64,000 nt of DNA from Betaproteobacteria bacterium GR16-43 (GTDB lineage Bacteria > Pseudomonadota > Gammaproteobacteria > Burkholderiales > Usitatibacteraceae), in NCBI GenBank assembly GCA_001953215.1, contig CP019169.1:434001-498000 (forward strand), written 5' to 3'. The position numbers were made by a program, and so were the translations under genes. Shown piece by piece: positions 21,458-29,801 of the stretch. The stretch's first letter is position 1; the number at the start of each line of letters is the position of its first letter. The notes under the pieces are model-generated. The model saw only the letters and a list, made by a program, of their open reading frames with translations, was not told the DNA's origin and ran no database searches.

Positions 21458-22945
21458 ATGAACATGCGAGAGAAAGCAAAGCACCTGTTGGACGCCAACG
21501 CCAACAACACTCCCGTTGAAGGAGGTCTCTTCTCGCCCAATGCACTGCAACAGGTCCGGCTCGACTACACCGAAGCCAGCCTGGAGCGCATCGACGCATT
21601 GCTGGACCAGCTTCGCGAAAAAATGAAGCCGGCCGCCGCCGATTTTCTCGGGGACATTCCAAAGCAGAACTTTGCGCTCACGCTCGCGTTCTACATCGGC
21701 GAATACATCGCCCGCAACGCCAACAAGCCTGTTGACTGGGTCAGCTACGACGACGCCAGGGGCCGCCTTCCGCCGACGCACACGCCGCCGAAGGGATTTC
21801 ATTCGCACGTCGCGGGCTTCCTGGGGCCCCTCTTCCTGATGCCGCTGGTGGTGTTGGACGATCAATTGTTCAACGGCAGCCGCGAGGTCAATGCCCGGAA
21901 GTTCGTCGACGACGCGCTCTCCACGCTCGAAGGACAGGCGCTCACGCAAGGGGACGAGTGGCGTCCGGAATACCTCGACTTGTTCCTGGCAAACCGGAGG
22001 GTTCCCGGCGGCGTCCAGTATTCCGAAGCGCTCGGCAAGCTGAAACTGGATGGATCACTCGACAGCCTGGAGCGTGTCGACGGCTTGCTCATGGCGGTCA
22101 GGAACACGAATCCGGACTACGGCCCGTTCATCAGCCGGCTCAACACGGCGAACTTCGTCTGGCTGCTCGCGACTTATCTCGCCAGGACGACCGCGCAATT
22201 GACGAGCTGCTCGCTGAAGTGGCTGGACTTCAATGCGGCGCGGGCGTTCGACCCGGGCATGAAGCAAAAATTCGAGACGACCTATTGCTGCGTCCTCGGG
22301 GACCGGCTGTACTTCCCCATCCTGGAGATCAACGAGATCCTCTTCGGTTCGCAGGGCAATGGCTCGTGCAGGAGGTTTGCCGAGAGGGTCGTGGCCAGCG
22401 ATGTTCCGCGATTGATCACGTTGCGCCGCGGGCCCGTCGCGTCGCGCACCTCGCCGCAGGAATGGCAATTGCCGATTCGCCAGGCGGGTTTCATGGCCGC
22501 GCATGGCGCATTCATGGTGGCCGAAGGCGGGCTCCTGTCCCCTGTCCTGCTGCAACCCCAACCCGGCACGGAGAAACACGTGCTGGTCGACTTCATGATG
22601 TACGGCGACGGGAATGCGGCCAATGAGAGGGGGCAGAGCGTCCTCGAGGAAAACCCCGACAACCTTCCCTACCAGGTCTTTCTCTATGAAGGTTGGGCGA
22701 ACCTGCCCGAAGGGCGGCTGGACGCGATCGTGGTCGACTTGCGGGCCTACAAGAAGCCGAAGTTCACGATGACCGTCGTCGTGCCTTTTTCGCCGGCGAA
22801 ATCGGAGAAGGGATTCAAGGTCCATTCCCCCAGGCTCTCGGACTGCTCCGCGGCAGGATCCCTGGCGCCGGAAATCGCGATCGCATTCTTTGAAGGCATC
22901 GACAGCAACAATGCCCTCAAATGGAATGATCACTTCGAGCGCTAA
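21458..22945 (+). CDS. Large unknown protein with internal duplication
   Basis: Predicted 495 residues, starting MNMREKAKHLLDANANN. Two halves share a layout: SLERIDALLDQLREK with FLGDIPKQNFALTLAFYIGEYIA split near residues 43-90, and SLERVDGLLMAVRNT with LNTANFVWLLATYLA near 205-240. Each is followed by a Trp-containing segment (VDWVSYDDA and SLKWLDFNAA). The second half adds a beta-rich C-terminal domain of about 170 residues. No signal peptide or catalytic motif is seen. I do not recognise the family. Confidence 0.7.
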   Translation: MNMREKAKHLLDANANNTPVEGGLFSPNALQQVRLDYTEASLERIDALLDQLREKMKPAAADFLGDIPKQNFALTLAFYIGEYIARNANKPVDWVSYDDARGRLPPTHTPPKGFHSHVAGFLGPLFLMPLVVLDDQLFNGSREVNARKFVDDALSTLEGQALTQGDEWRPEYLDLFLANRRVPGGVQYSEALGKLKLDGSLDSLERVDGLLMAVRNTNPDYGPFISRLNTANFVWLLATYLARTTAQLTSCSLKWLDFNAARAFDPGMKQKFETTYCCVLGDRLYFPILEINEILFGSQGNGSCRRFAERVVASDVPRLITLRRGPVASRTSPQEWQLPIRQAGFMAAHGAFMVAEGGLLSPVLLQPQPGTEKHVLVDFMMYGDGNAANERGQSVLEENPDNLPYQVFLYEGWANLPEGRLDAIVVDLRAYKKPKFTMTVVVPFSPAKSEKGFKVHSPRLSDCSAAGSLAPEIAIAFFEGIDSNNALKWNDHFER

Positions 22946-22959
22946 ACGGGAAAATCCGG

Positions 22960-23652
22960 ATGGCGGTTCCACGCGACTACGGTGGATTCTCGAAGGCCTG
23001 TGAGCGGCACTTCGCGCCGATGATTTCGAAGCTCGGGATGCTGCCTCTCGGAGGCGCGAATTTCGGGCGTCGCCGTGGCCGCTGGATCGACGGATTGTTC
23101 CTCCAGCAAAGTGGGTACGGCTCGGGGGACTTCTGCGTCAACGTGGGATTCAATATTCCCGAGCTCTCCGAACTCTGGCGCACGCCAGCGGTGTTTGGAC
23201 TCTCCATGGGCGGCCGACTCTCCGCCGCAGGCGTCGGCCACGACCGTTGGCTGCGCGCCTCGAACAAGGCGGAGCTTCTGGAGGGCCTGGCGGAATTTGC
23301 GAAGCATCTCGAGTCGGCGATGCCGTGGTTCGACGAGACACAAACCTTCGATGACCTTGTCGAGCGATACCGTCGGGTCGGCAGGATCGGAAGCTCGCCA
23401 CCGACCGCCGTATCGGTCTTTCGCCAGTTGGATACGACAAACTACGGTTTCCTGCTCTTTCTCGCAGGGAAACCCGACGAGTCCAAAGCGTGGTTGGAGC
23501 CGGTACATGCGACGCTCACCAGGACGCCTCGCTACATCACAAAGGATGCCAAGATCCTGTACGAGAAGGCGCCGGGTGCACGCCTGTTCAAGCTCACGAA
23601 AGACGAGCTTCACCAACTGGGCGCGATCGAAGCGGTACTGGCTCGGACCTAG
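22960..23652 (+). CDS. DUF4304-like protein
   Basis: Predicted 230 residues. The N-terminal pattern FSKACERHFAPMISKLGM, followed by a Ser-Gly-rich strand pair and FCVNVGFNIPEL, fits the DUF4304 family, whose members often lie in immunity or toxin-associated gene clusters. A helical second half is less conserved. It is 14 bp after the duplicated unknown gene and 12 bp before the HAD gene, so these are probably co-transcribed. Confidence 0.6.
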   Translation: MAVPRDYGGFSKACERHFAPMISKLGMLPLGGANFGRRRGRWIDGLFLQQSGYGSGDFCVNVGFNIPELSELWRTPAVFGLSMGGRLSAAGVGHDRWLRASNKAELLEGLAEFAKHLESAMPWFDETQTFDDLVERYRRVGRIGSSPPTAVSVFRQLDTTNYGFLLFLAGKPDESKAWLEPVHATLTRTPRYITKDAKILYEKAPGARLFKLTKDELHQLGAIEAVLART

Positions 23653-23664
23653 GAAGGGCGCAAC

Positions 23665-24165
23665 GTGAACGCCAGCCCACGATTCAGCTCGGTGCTATTC
23701 GACTGGGGCGGAACCCTGATGTCCGAAGACGGGCCCACCGACATCTCAATGGGTCTTTGGCCCGAGGTGCGAGCCATCGACGGAGCGAGGGAGACCCTCG
23801 CGGCGTTGGCGCCGACCCATCGACTCGGCATCGCGACCAACGCGACCGTCTCGAAGCGAGACATGATCGAACGCGCCCTCGATCGCGTGTCGTTGCTTCC
23901 CTATATCACGGACATCTTCTGCTACACCGAGATTGGCGCACGAAAGGACTCCGGGGAGTTTTGGTCCAAGGTTTTCTCGACCCTGGGTCTTGAACCCGGG
24001 AATGTCGCGATGGTTGGCGATACACTCGACCAGGATGTCATCGCACCGCGGAAATTCGGCGTGTTCTCGGTCTGGTTCAATGAAGGGGGCCGAAGCCCGC
24101 TCGAAGCTCCTGGAGTACCGACCATCCATCGACTTCCCGAACTCGTCCCATTGCTGAGGCCCTGA
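23665..24165 (+). CDS. HAD-superfamily hydrolase
   Basis: Predicted 166 residues from a GTG, with AGGAAGGG upstream. Motif I is FDWGGTL, keeping the nucleophilic Asp but with Gly at the usual second Asp. Motif II is ATNAT, and the metal-binding motif is MVGDTLDQDV. The cap is minimal. Loss of the acid/base Asp is seen in a HAD subgroup and may alter phosphatase activity. The substrate is unknown. It is part of the tightly spaced run 20941-25629. Confidence 0.85.
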   Translation: MNASPRFSSVLFDWGGTLMSEDGPTDISMGLWPEVRAIDGARETLAALAPTHRLGIATNATVSKRDMIERALDRVSLLPYITDIFCYTEIGARKDSGEFWSKVFSTLGLEPGNVAMVGDTLDQDVIAPRKFGVFSVWFNEGGRSPLEAPGVPTIHRLPELVPLLRP

Positions 24166-24176
24166 AGGAGCATCCG

Positions 24177-24692
24177 ATGGACCATGCGGAATTCTGGACA
24201 ATCGTGGAATCGAGCAAGGCCACATCCGGCGGCAGCTTCGACGGATACGCCGACTCGCTCGCCTCGCGTTTGGAGGCGCTCCCGCCCGAGAAGATCATTG
24301 CCTTCCAGCGCACGTTCGACGAGCTGCGAAACAAGGCGTACTCCTGGGATCTCTGGGGCGCGGCGTACGTCATTGGCGGAGGCTGTTCGGACGATGCGTT
24401 CACCGACTTCCGAAGCTGGCTCATCTCCATGGGTCGGGAAACGTACGAGAAGGCACTCGTGGATCCCGAGTCTCTCGCGACGGTGACGATCGGCCCCAAC
24501 GGCGAAGAGGATGCCTTCTTCGAGGAGTTCGCCTACATGGCCGCACGAGCCTATGAGGAAAAGACCGGCCGGAACATGACCTACGAGAGTGCGAGTTCTC
24601 CGGCCGAACCGAGTGGCATCGAGTGGGAAGAAGACGGCGATGACCTGGCGCAGCGCTATCCGAAGCTCCACGCGAAATACGGAGAGTCCTGA
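24177..24692 (+). CDS. DUF4240 protein
   Basis: Predicted 171 residues; AAGGAG lies 7 nt before the start. The opening MDHAEFWTIVE, then SLASRLEALPPEKIIAFQR and DLWGAAYVIGGGCSDDAFTD with FRSWLISMG, is characteristic of DUF4240, a small family with a likely nucleic-acid- or toxin-associated context but no known biochemistry. The last 40 residues are acidic. It sits between the HAD and CYTH genes. Confidence 0.82.
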   Translation: MDHAEFWTIVESSKATSGGSFDGYADSLASRLEALPPEKIIAFQRTFDELRNKAYSWDLWGAAYVIGGGCSDDAFTDFRSWLISMGRETYEKALVDPESLATVTIGPNGEEDAFFEEFAYMAARAYEEKTGRNMTYESASSPAEPSGIEWEEDGDDLAQRYPKLHAKYGES

Positions 24693-24704
24693 CTCCCTCG
24701 CACG

Positions 24705-25217
24705 ATGGCCAGGAACGTCGAGATCAAGGCGCGCGTCGCCGACCTTGCGGAGGTCGAGGTGCACGCACGCCGCATCGCCACCGAAGGCCCGACCGATATC
24801 GCCCAGGACGACACGTTCTTCACCTGCACCAACGGAAGACTCAAGTTGCGCGAGTTCTCCTCGACGCAGGGACAGTTGATCTTCTACTCCCGGCCGGATG
24901 AGGGCGGACCCAAGGTCAGCGACTACTGGATCACCGATACGCACTCCCCGGCCGTCTTGCGGGAAACGCTTGCGAAAGCACTCGGCATCGTCGGCCGCGT
25001 TCGAAAGCAGCGCCGCCTCTACCTTCTCGATCGAACGCGCATCCACCTCGACGACGTCGAAGGGCTCGGCTCGTTCGTGGAGCTCGAGGTCGTCCTGCGC
25101 GACGATGAATCCCCGGCCCAAGGCGCCGAGACCGCGCGGCAAGTCATGAAGAGCCTCGGAATCGCGGAGTCGCAACTCGTGCAAGGGGCCTACGTGGACC
25201 TCGAAAAGCGGAGCTAG
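24705..25217 (+). CDS. CYTH-domain protein (class IV cyclase-like)
   Basis: Predicted 170 residues. It follows the adenylate cyclase class IV/CyaB layout: ARNVEIKAR at the N-terminus, QDDTFFTCTNGRLKLRE, Tyr/Arg-rich strands (RVRKQRRLYLLDRTRIHLD) and GLGSFVELEVVL. The ExExK signature is altered (N-V-E-I-K), so cyclase activity is uncertain. CYTH proteins hydrolyse or cyclise organic phosphates with two metals. It follows the DUF4240 gene by 12 bp. Confidence 0.85.
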   Translation: MARNVEIKARVADLAEVEVHARRIATEGPTDIAQDDTFFTCTNGRLKLREFSSTQGQLIFYSRPDEGGPKVSDYWITDTHSPAVLRETLAKALGIVGRVRKQRRLYLLDRTRIHLDDVEGLGSFVELEVVLRDDESPAQGAETARQVMKSLGIAESQLVQGAYVDLEKRS

Positions 25218-25221
25218 CGGG

Positions 25222-25629
25222 ATGTTCGCCATCAAAGTCGAGATCGACGACCCGAAGGCCACGATGTTCGTTTTCGAAGCGCAAAAGACGATGTACGGCG
25301 GCAAGCTCATCGCGAAGGGCGACACGATCTTCCTCTTCGCGAGCGAAAACGAAGGCGGCCCGGGCCTGATTGCGCGCGGCACCGTCACGTCGGCCGAGGC
25401 AACGCCCCGGAAGCGCGGAGTCGAGCGGCAAACGCCGCGCGTCAGCATCACGGTGCGGCGCACCGCACTTGCGAAGCGCCGGCTGGGTCGGGCCGAGCTC
25501 AAGGCCTACTCGAACTGGAAGGACGGACGGCCCGAGACCGAGCTCAACTTCAAGTTCTATCGCCAGGCCACGAACAAGATCGTGGGCCTCACGGACGAGG
25601 CCGCCGCCTTCCTACGCGGATTCTTCTAA
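25222..25629 (+). CDS. Small basic protein, unknown
   Basis: Predicted 135 residues starting 4 bp after the CYTH gene. The N-terminal half looks like a beta-barrel (FAIKVEIDD, KLIAKGDTIFLFASENEGG, GLIARGTVTS), similar in spirit to PUA/EVE-type nucleotide-binding domains, and is followed by a basic region (TVRRTALAKRRLGRAELK). The fold suggestion is by eye. The short spacing implies one transcript with the upstream genes. Confidence 0.65.
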   Translation: MFAIKVEIDDPKATMFVFEAQKTMYGGKLIAKGDTIFLFASENEGGPGLIARGTVTSAEATPRKRGVERQTPRVSITVRRTALAKRRLGRAELKAYSNWKDGRPETELNFKFYRQATNKIVGLTDEAAAFLRGFF

Positions 25630-25670
25630 CGCCGTAAAGTAGCGCCTGCAACCCAAACGGGGAGGCAGGC

Positions 25671-26633
25671 ATGGCCCGCATCATCTCGGCACTACTCCTG
25701 GCCGCGTGCGTTTCGCTCTCGGCGGCCGCCCAGACGTTCCCCTCGAAGCCCGTGAAGATGGTCGTGGGCTTCCCGCCCGGTGGTGGCACCGACATCCTCG
25801 CCCGCATCGTCGCGCAGAAATTGTCCGAGACGTGGGGCCAGCAGGTCGTCGTGGAGAACCGGCCGGGCGCTTCCGCGACCATCGGCGCGAACGTCGTGGC
25901 GAAGGCGCCGCCCGACGGCTACACGATCTCCATGGGCCAGCTCACGCCGAATGCGATCGCACCCGCACTCATGCCCGAGCTGCCGTACGACGCGGCCAAG
26001 GGCTTCGTGCCGATCATCCTCGTGGGGACGTCGCCGAACGTGCTCGCGGTCAATCCCGGCCTGCCCGCAAGGAACGTGGCCGAACTCGTGGCGCTCGCGA
26101 AGTCGAAGCCGGGCAAGCTCACCTACGCATCCTCCGGGCCCGGCAGCTTGCAGCACATCGCCGCGGAGTTGTTCAAGAGCGTGGCAAAAGTGGATCTCGT
26201 CCACGTGCCCTACAAGGGCAGTGGCCAGGCGGTGGTCGATCTCGTCTCGGGCCAGGTGGACATGAACTTCGATGCCATTCCGCCCGTGATCCAGCACATC
26301 AAGTCGGGGCGGCTGCGCGCCGTCGCGGTCACTGCGGCGAAGCGCGCTTCGGGATTGCCCGACGTGCCGACCATCGCCGAGTCCGGCTATGCGGAGTACG
26401 ACCTCACGACGTGGTGGGGTCTCTTCGCACCCGCCGGAACGCCCCCGGACATCGTGGCCAAGGTGCACAAGGACACGCTCGCCGCCCTTCAGAACGCGGA
26501 AGTGAAGGAGCGCTTCGCGAGCCTCAGCGTCGATCCCGGCGGAGGAACCTCGCAGGAATTCGCGGAGTACGTCCGCGGCGAGATCGCCAAGTACGACCGC
26601 ATCGTGAAGCAGCTCGGCATCAAGTCCGAATAG
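25671..26633 (+). CDS. Bug/TctC-family periplasmic binding protein
   Basis: Predicted 320 residues; GGGGAGG precedes the ATG. The signal peptide ends at SAAA, and mature FPSKPVKMVVGFPPGGGTD, RPGASATIGA and HVPYKGSGQA identify the Bug family. No transporter membrane subunits are nearby. The next gene starts directly after its stop codon, so the pair is probably an operon. The ligand cannot be read from sequence. Confidence 0.93.
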   Translation: MARIISALLLAACVSLSAAAQTFPSKPVKMVVGFPPGGGTDILARIVAQKLSETWGQQVVVENRPGASATIGANVVAKAPPDGYTISMGQLTPNAIAPALMPELPYDAAKGFVPIILVGTSPNVLAVNPGLPARNVAELVALAKSKPGKLTYASSGPGSLQHIAAELFKSVAKVDLVHVPYKGSGQAVVDLVSGQVDMNFDAIPPVIQHIKSGRLRAVAVTAAKRASGLPDVPTIAESGYAEYDLTTWWGLFAPAGTPPDIVAKVHKDTLAALQNAEVKERFASLSVDPGGGTSQEFAEYVRGEIAKYDRIVKQLGIKSE

Positions 26634-27992
26634 ATGAAGACGATCACGCGCCTTGCCGCCGCGCTCGCGCTCCTTGCGTGCTTGCCGGCCGCGTCGCAGG
26701 TCTTCGGGTCCCGCGTCACGAAGGAGAGGATCCAGACCGCCATCGCGGCGACCTATGCCTCCGGTACCGATTCGCGCAACCGGACCTGCGTGACGCTCCC
26801 GTACCTGAACAAGCGGTACAAGGGCCGCGGGGAAAGTGCATTCGGCTGGACGCCGCTGGCCTTCGCCGCGCAGATGGATGCGCCGCACCTGGGCGAGTAC
26901 CCTCCGCAACTCGACGCCCTCTTCAAGCTGCTCGCGCGCGCCGGCTTTGTAGAACCCATCGAACCGGCGGCCAACGGCGCGGCGCAATACGGGCTCACGT
27001 GGAAGGGCTACGCGGCCTCGGGCGAGAGCGAGTGCTTCCGCATTTCGAGCCACGAGTACGACGTGGACGTGAAGTCGTTCGAATCCGTGGCGCCACGCGA
27101 GGGCGCGTCCATCTACCGCGCCATGGCGACGGCCGTTCCGCGCCATATCGACGATTGGGTGAAGGACCCGGAATTCACGAAGTTCTATCCCGAGTCCGCG
27201 AAATACGTCCTGGGCTTCCGCACGCCCGTGGCCTACGACCTCGCGCACGTGGATGGCCACCTTTCGGTGATCCGGATTCCGGGCGCCCTCGATACCTCAC
27301 CCCCGAAACCGCGTCCCCTCTGGGCGCGGAACGAACATGAGGGCCCGGCCGCCACGGTACCGAAAGGCCTTCCCGATCTCACGCCCTCCACGGCGTTGCC
27401 CATCATCCGGGAGTACCTGCAGACGGAGCGCGGCGCGAATGTGGCGCGCATGTGCCTGTGGTTCCCCTTCCCGGCCATCGACGAGAACAACCTCGAAGAG
27501 GCCCGCAAGCGCCCGGAGGGTGCGGCCTTTCCGACGCTCTACTTCACGGTCCGTTCGCGGGACCGCGATGACAGCGACCAGCGCACATCCTTCGAGTGGT
27601 TCCGCCGCCTCGAGGCCGCGGGCCTGGCGACCTCCAGGCGCGTGGAACGCGGCGGCGTGCGTTTCGACCTCACGCCGGCCGGCATGGCCATCGTGGACAA
27701 GAACCGATACTGCCTGCACGTGGGCAACAGGGCCGTCGAGGAGGTCCTGTGGGTGGCCCCGCTCTCGGCCGCCAACCTGACGCCCAAGTTCGCGTTGCGC
27801 ATGTCTTTCACGCCCGCGCCCGGGGCGGAGGTGTTCGTGGCGAAGTTCCCGCTCCTCACGCGGCTGAAGGAAGTCGGCGTGGCGGCGCATGGCGAATTCG
27901 CAGTGTCGCGCGCCGGCGAACTCCTCCCCAACGTGATCCCCCAGTTCCTGCGATTCCAACCGGACCCGGCGACCCTGCCCGAGATCCGCTAG
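26634..27992 (+). CDS. Secreted protein with two winged-helix-like repeats
   Basis: Predicted 452 residues, beginning immediately after the Bug stop. It has a signal peptide (LAAALALLACLPAASQ). Two segments resemble each other: LDALFKLLARAGFVEPI with YGLTWKGYAASGE (about 85-130), and FEWFRRLEAAGLATSRR with FDLTPAGMAIVDKN (about 320-360). Each looks like a helix-turn-helix plus wing, unusual for an exported protein. The cysteines in NRTCVT, SECFR, ARMCLW and RYCLH could pair. No family is recognised. Confidence 0.75.
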   Translation: MKTITRLAAALALLACLPAASQVFGSRVTKERIQTAIAATYASGTDSRNRTCVTLPYLNKRYKGRGESAFGWTPLAFAAQMDAPHLGEYPPQLDALFKLLARAGFVEPIEPAANGAAQYGLTWKGYAASGESECFRISSHEYDVDVKSFESVAPREGASIYRAMATAVPRHIDDWVKDPEFTKFYPESAKYVLGFRTPVAYDLAHVDGHLSVIRIPGALDTSPPKPRPLWARNEHEGPAATVPKGLPDLTPSTALPIIREYLQTERGANVARMCLWFPFPAIDENNLEEARKRPEGAAFPTLYFTVRSRDRDDSDQRTSFEWFRRLEAAGLATSRRVERGGVRFDLTPAGMAIVDKNRYCLHVGNRAVEEVLWVAPLSAANLTPKFALRMSFTPAPGAEVFVAKFPLLTRLKEVGVAAHGEFAVSRAGELLPNVIPQFLRFQPDPATLPEIR

Positions 27993-28085
27993 GCGAGACT
28001 AGCCACTGGCTGTGTCGATTCCGGGCTTTCCCGAACGACTAGTCATGGCTGGATCTCCAGCCCTAGCCAGAAGGAGAAGTTCGAC

Positions 28086-28493
28086 ATGAAGTTCCTGTGC
28101 CTGGGTTACTTCGACCGGGAAGCGATGGGCGCGCTTTCCGAGGCCGAGGTCGATGCGCTGATGACGCAATGCAAGCCCCACATGGGTGTGTACCAGGGGA
28201 CGGGGCAGGTTCTCGTCGATGCCGGCCTCGACCTCCGGGCGAAGAGCCTGCGGCGGAGGAATGGAACGCTGGCCATCACCGACGGGCCTTTCGTCGAGAC
28301 CAAGGAGATGGTTGGCGGCACCTTCATCATCGATGCCGCGGACATGGACGACGCGATCCGCGTGGCCTCGCTGCACCCGGCCACGCAGGTGCTCGACGGC
28401 GAGCGCTTCGGATGGGGCCTCGAGATCCGCCCCATCCACTACTTCAAGACGCCGGAGACGCCCGAGGTCACCTGGCAGCCGCCGGTTCCGTAG
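28086..28493 (+). CDS. YciI-like (YCII-related) protein
   Basis: Predicted 135 residues; AAGGAG lies upstream. The start MKFLCLGYFDREAM is followed by TDGPFVETKEMVGGTFIIDA, then DAIRVASLHP and the Glu-Ile-Arg-Pro end, which is the YCII-related domain often encoded beside ECF sigma factors. The role is unclear (possible peroxidase- or dehydrochlorinase-like). No sigma factor gene is adjacent. The 93 bp upstream contain a GGCTGG-N4-CCAGCC hairpin. Confidence 0.88.
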   Translation: MKFLCLGYFDREAMGALSEAEVDALMTQCKPHMGVYQGTGQVLVDAGLDLRAKSLRRRNGTLAITDGPFVETKEMVGGTFIIDAADMDDAIRVASLHPATQVLDGERFGWGLEIRPIHYFKTPETPEVTWQPPVP

Positions 28494-28563
28494 GCCCTCG
28501 TGGCAGTTTCGCGGTTCGGATTCCGTTAGGGAGGGTAGGCCCTACCCTGACGAGGATCTTCCG

Positions 28564-28959
28564 ATGCGCCATTGCGCCGCCTGCATCTTTCCGCTCCTGA
28601 TCGTCGCCTGCGCCCCGATGCCCCATGTGGTTCCCGACGTCGTGGGCAAGCCCGCCTCGGAGGTGACCCGACTGGTCGCCGCCTCCGAAGCGAAGCTCTT
28701 CCCCTGCAGCATTGCGAGCGCGAAGGGAGCCAGCGGCGCCAGCGCGGACCTCGGGACCTTCCTCAAGTCCGAAGTCACGCTCGCCCCGGGAACCTATCGG
28801 GTGACCCTGTCCTGCAGCAGCGGCTCGCACACCTTCCGGCCGGAAGTCGACGTCGCCGCACGCGCGGGCAAGAGCTACCGCCTCACCGGCTACCTCATCG
28901 ACGACTCGATCACGATCTTCACGATGAAGATGCGCGTGAAGGTCGCCGAGATTCCCTGA
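28564..28959 (+). CDS. Probable lipoprotein
   Basis: Predicted 131 residues from the ATG at 28564. A short signal ends in the lipobox LIVAC (Cys at about 16), so it is likely anchored in a membrane. The mature part begins with a PDVVGKPASEVTRL stretch reminiscent of PASTA-type motifs, then a beta-sandwich-like region (GTYRVTLSCSSGSHTFRPEV, split) ending in a basic strand. It converges on the cytochrome gene with a 4-bp gap. Function unknown. Confidence 0.72.
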   Translation: MRHCAACIFPLLIVACAPMPHVVPDVVGKPASEVTRLVAASEAKLFPCSIASAKGASGASADLGTFLKSEVTLAPGTYRVTLSCSSGSHTFRPEVDVAARAGKSYRLTGYLIDDSITIFTMKMRVKVAEIP

Positions 28960-28963
28960 CCGC

Positions 28964-29758
28964 TCACTTCGCCGCGGCAATCTCCTTCAGGGTGAACGTG
29001 TAGCTCACCTTGTCCAGCGGCTTGTGGCACGCGAGGCACTCGGCCTGGTTCACGCCGGGGCGGTGCTTCTTGTCGAGCGTGAAGACGGCGTAGTTCCAGT
29101 CCTCGTTCCTCAGCATCTCGGGGATGTCCTTGCCCCAGCCCGCGTCGCGCGCCATCGCCGTGTAGAAGAGCTGCTTGTCGGCCACGAAGAAGCCGTCCGC
29201 GCCCTTCACCGGGTTCTTCGCGTCGTCGAGCTTGGCCGACCACACTTCCGCGAAGAGCACCGATCCGTTCGGAAGGTCCTTGCCCGCCTTGGCCGCCGCC
29301 ACCGCCGCCTTGTTGGCGTAGTAGTAGCGCACCTGCTTCGTCGCCGGGAAATTGATCGTGTGGTACATCACGTACGAATTCTTGTAGTCCTCGGGGAAGG
29401 TGACGCCGGTCTTCGTGAGCTGCGGCATGAAGTCGGATTTCGCGGCCGCGCCCGCGCCCGGCAGCGAGGCGAAATACGCGGCGACGTTGGCGATCTCGTC
29501 CGGCGTGAGCTGCGCGGCGATGGCATTCATGATCGGGTTCTTGCGCGTGCCGTCCTTCAACACCTTCAGTTGCGCCTCGATGTATCCGGCGCGCTGGGCC
29601 GCAAGGTTGGGGATGGTTTCGCCCACGCTCACGCCCGCCACGCCATGGCAGGCGCCGCAGACGGCGGCGACCTTCGCCTTGCCGGCCTCGAGGTCGGCGG
29701 CCTGGGCCGCGGGGATTGCGAGGAGGATTGCTGCGACGGTTGCCTGTACCTTGGTCAT
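28964..29758 (-). CDS. Cytochrome c with P460-like C-terminal domain
   Basis: Predicted 264 residues; GGGAGAAG precedes the ATG at 29758. A signal peptide (cleavage after AQA) leads into a class I cytochrome c domain with CGACH (about 34-38), distal Met candidates and a KDGTRKNPIMNAIA block. The C-terminal half fits cytochrome P460: ITFP-type strand, SVLFAEVW, a second haem motif CLACHK near the end, and nearby lysines. It is probably a periplasmic electron-transfer or hydroxylamine-type oxidoreductase. Confidence 0.88.
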   Translation of the reverse strand: MTKVQATVAAILLAIPAAQAADLEAGKAKVAAVCGACHGVAGVSVGETIPNLAAQRAGYIEAQLKVLKDGTRKNPIMNAIAAQLTPDEIANVAAYFASLPGAGAAAKSDFMPQLTKTGVTFPEDYKNSYVMYHTINFPATKQVRYYYANKAAVAAAKAGKDLPNGSVLFAEVWSAKLDDAKNPVKGADGFFVADKQLFYTAMARDAGWGKDIPEMLRNEDWNYAVFTLDKKHRPGVNQAECLACHKPLDKVSYTFTLKEIAAAK

Positions 29759-29801
29759 GTTCTTCTCCCTGGGGTGATCTCGGGTCAACGCCTGATGCGG
29801 G

